Below, one piece after another: positions 5,812 through 6,062 of a stretch of DNA of 6,062 bases. Source of the DNA: a bacterium (GTDB lineage: Bacteria > Gemmatimonadota > Glassbacteria > GWA2-58-10). The position numbers and the translations under genes are program-made. Below the pieces are notes generated by a model. That model was given only the letters and a program-made list of their open reading frames with translations. It did no database searches and was not told where the DNA came from. Location of the stretch: the NCBI GenBank assembly GCA_021372515.1, contig JAJFUG010000178.1:1-6062 (forward strand). Direction: 5' to 3'. How positions within the stretch are numbered: position 1 is the first letter of the stretch; every line of letters begins with the position of its first letter.

Positions 5812-6062
5812 TTTTCATACCCTCTTCCCTCTGTCCGGCAACCCCGCTCTCCAGGTGTTCTTTCACCCGTGCCGCCAGACGCGGCAGCACCTCGCCCCCG
5901 GGGCCGAGCAGAAGAATGTCCGCGCTCTGGCTGATCTCGCTGGGCTGCGGGTTGACCTCCACCACCCGCGCACCGCAGCGCCGCGCCACCCACGGCAGCG
6001 AGGCCGCCGGCTGCACCAGGCCCGAGGTCCCTACCACCAGCATCACCCGGCAACGCTCCGCG
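5807..6062 (-). CDS. cobB: Sirtuin (NAD-dependent protein deacylase), C-terminal part, runs off the right edge
   Basis: These are the last 84 residues of a minus-strand Sir2 family protein whose N-terminus lies outside the window. The frame remains open to the edge and ends at TAG (5809-5807). Hallmarks are VVGTSGLVQPAASLP (9-23 of the visible part), in which GTS and the following PAASLP line the NAD site, then VVEVNPQP (33-40, the usual E-I-N-P element) and GPGGEVLPRL (53-62). The GTSGxVxPAA form resembles the class III bacterial and SIRT5-like branch. The enzyme removes acyl groups from lysines using NAD. The family's histidine and zinc cysteines are upstream of what is visible. A hydrophilic tail of about 20 residues follows the conserved part and runs into the inverted repeat, which supplies the stop codon. 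Orientation is convergent with the plus-strand unit. Confidence 0.9.
   Translation of the reverse strand, partial: AERCRVMLVVGTSGLVQPAASLPWVARRCGARVVEVNPQPSEISQSADILLLGPGGEVLPRLAARVKEHLESGVAGQREEGMKT

Noticed and set aside
5772-6053. Open frame of 93 codons on the minus strand
   Set aside because: It is a different frame over the sirtuin. The sirtuin frame holds the GTS, EVNP and GEVLP motifs, and this one holds none.

Overview
The window is bacterial DNA of high GC content (above 60% by eye in the main genes), tightly coded and with good Shine-Dalgarno sites. The lineage cannot be fixed from the sequence. A two-subunit 2-oxoacid:ferredoxin oxidoreductase beside a multidomain c-di-GMP signalling protein suggests an anaerobic or facultatively anaerobic environmental bacterium, but this is inference.

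Layout. Positions 1-320 (minus) hold the N-terminal part of an N-acylglucosamine 2-epimerase (AGE) family protein running off the left edge. A 342-base divergent intergenic region follows. It contains a good sigma70-type promoter (TTGAAA, 17 bases, TATACT), a perfect palindrome upstream of it, a repeated 10-mer, a terminator-like hairpin and a possible 27-codon leader ORF whose stop overlaps the next start codon. The promoter drives korA (663-2417, fused gamma and alpha domains) and korB (2474-3355, TPP and one [4Fe-4S] cluster). A 635-residue response regulator with receiver-PAS-PAS-GGDEF architecture (3447-5354) follows on the same strand. Next comes an AT-rich orphan ORF of 83 residues (5391-5642), then a structured intergenic block (5703-5811) with an intrinsic terminator and a larger inverted repeat. 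The window ends with the C-terminal part of a sirtuin (5807-6061, minus).

How it fits together. KorA and KorB should form a heterodimeric unit that decarboxylates a 2-oxoacid (most likely 2-oxoglutarate) to its acyl-CoA and passes electrons to a ferredoxin encoded elsewhere. The downstream diguanylate cyclase has all catalytic residues and an intact RxxD inhibitory site, and may be co-transcribed with korAB. That would place c-di-GMP output beside central carbon and redox metabolism. No mobile element, CRISPR array, tRNA or rRNA is visible. The most interesting points are the korA leader and the folded repeat whose right arm supplies the stop codon of the sirtuin gene.
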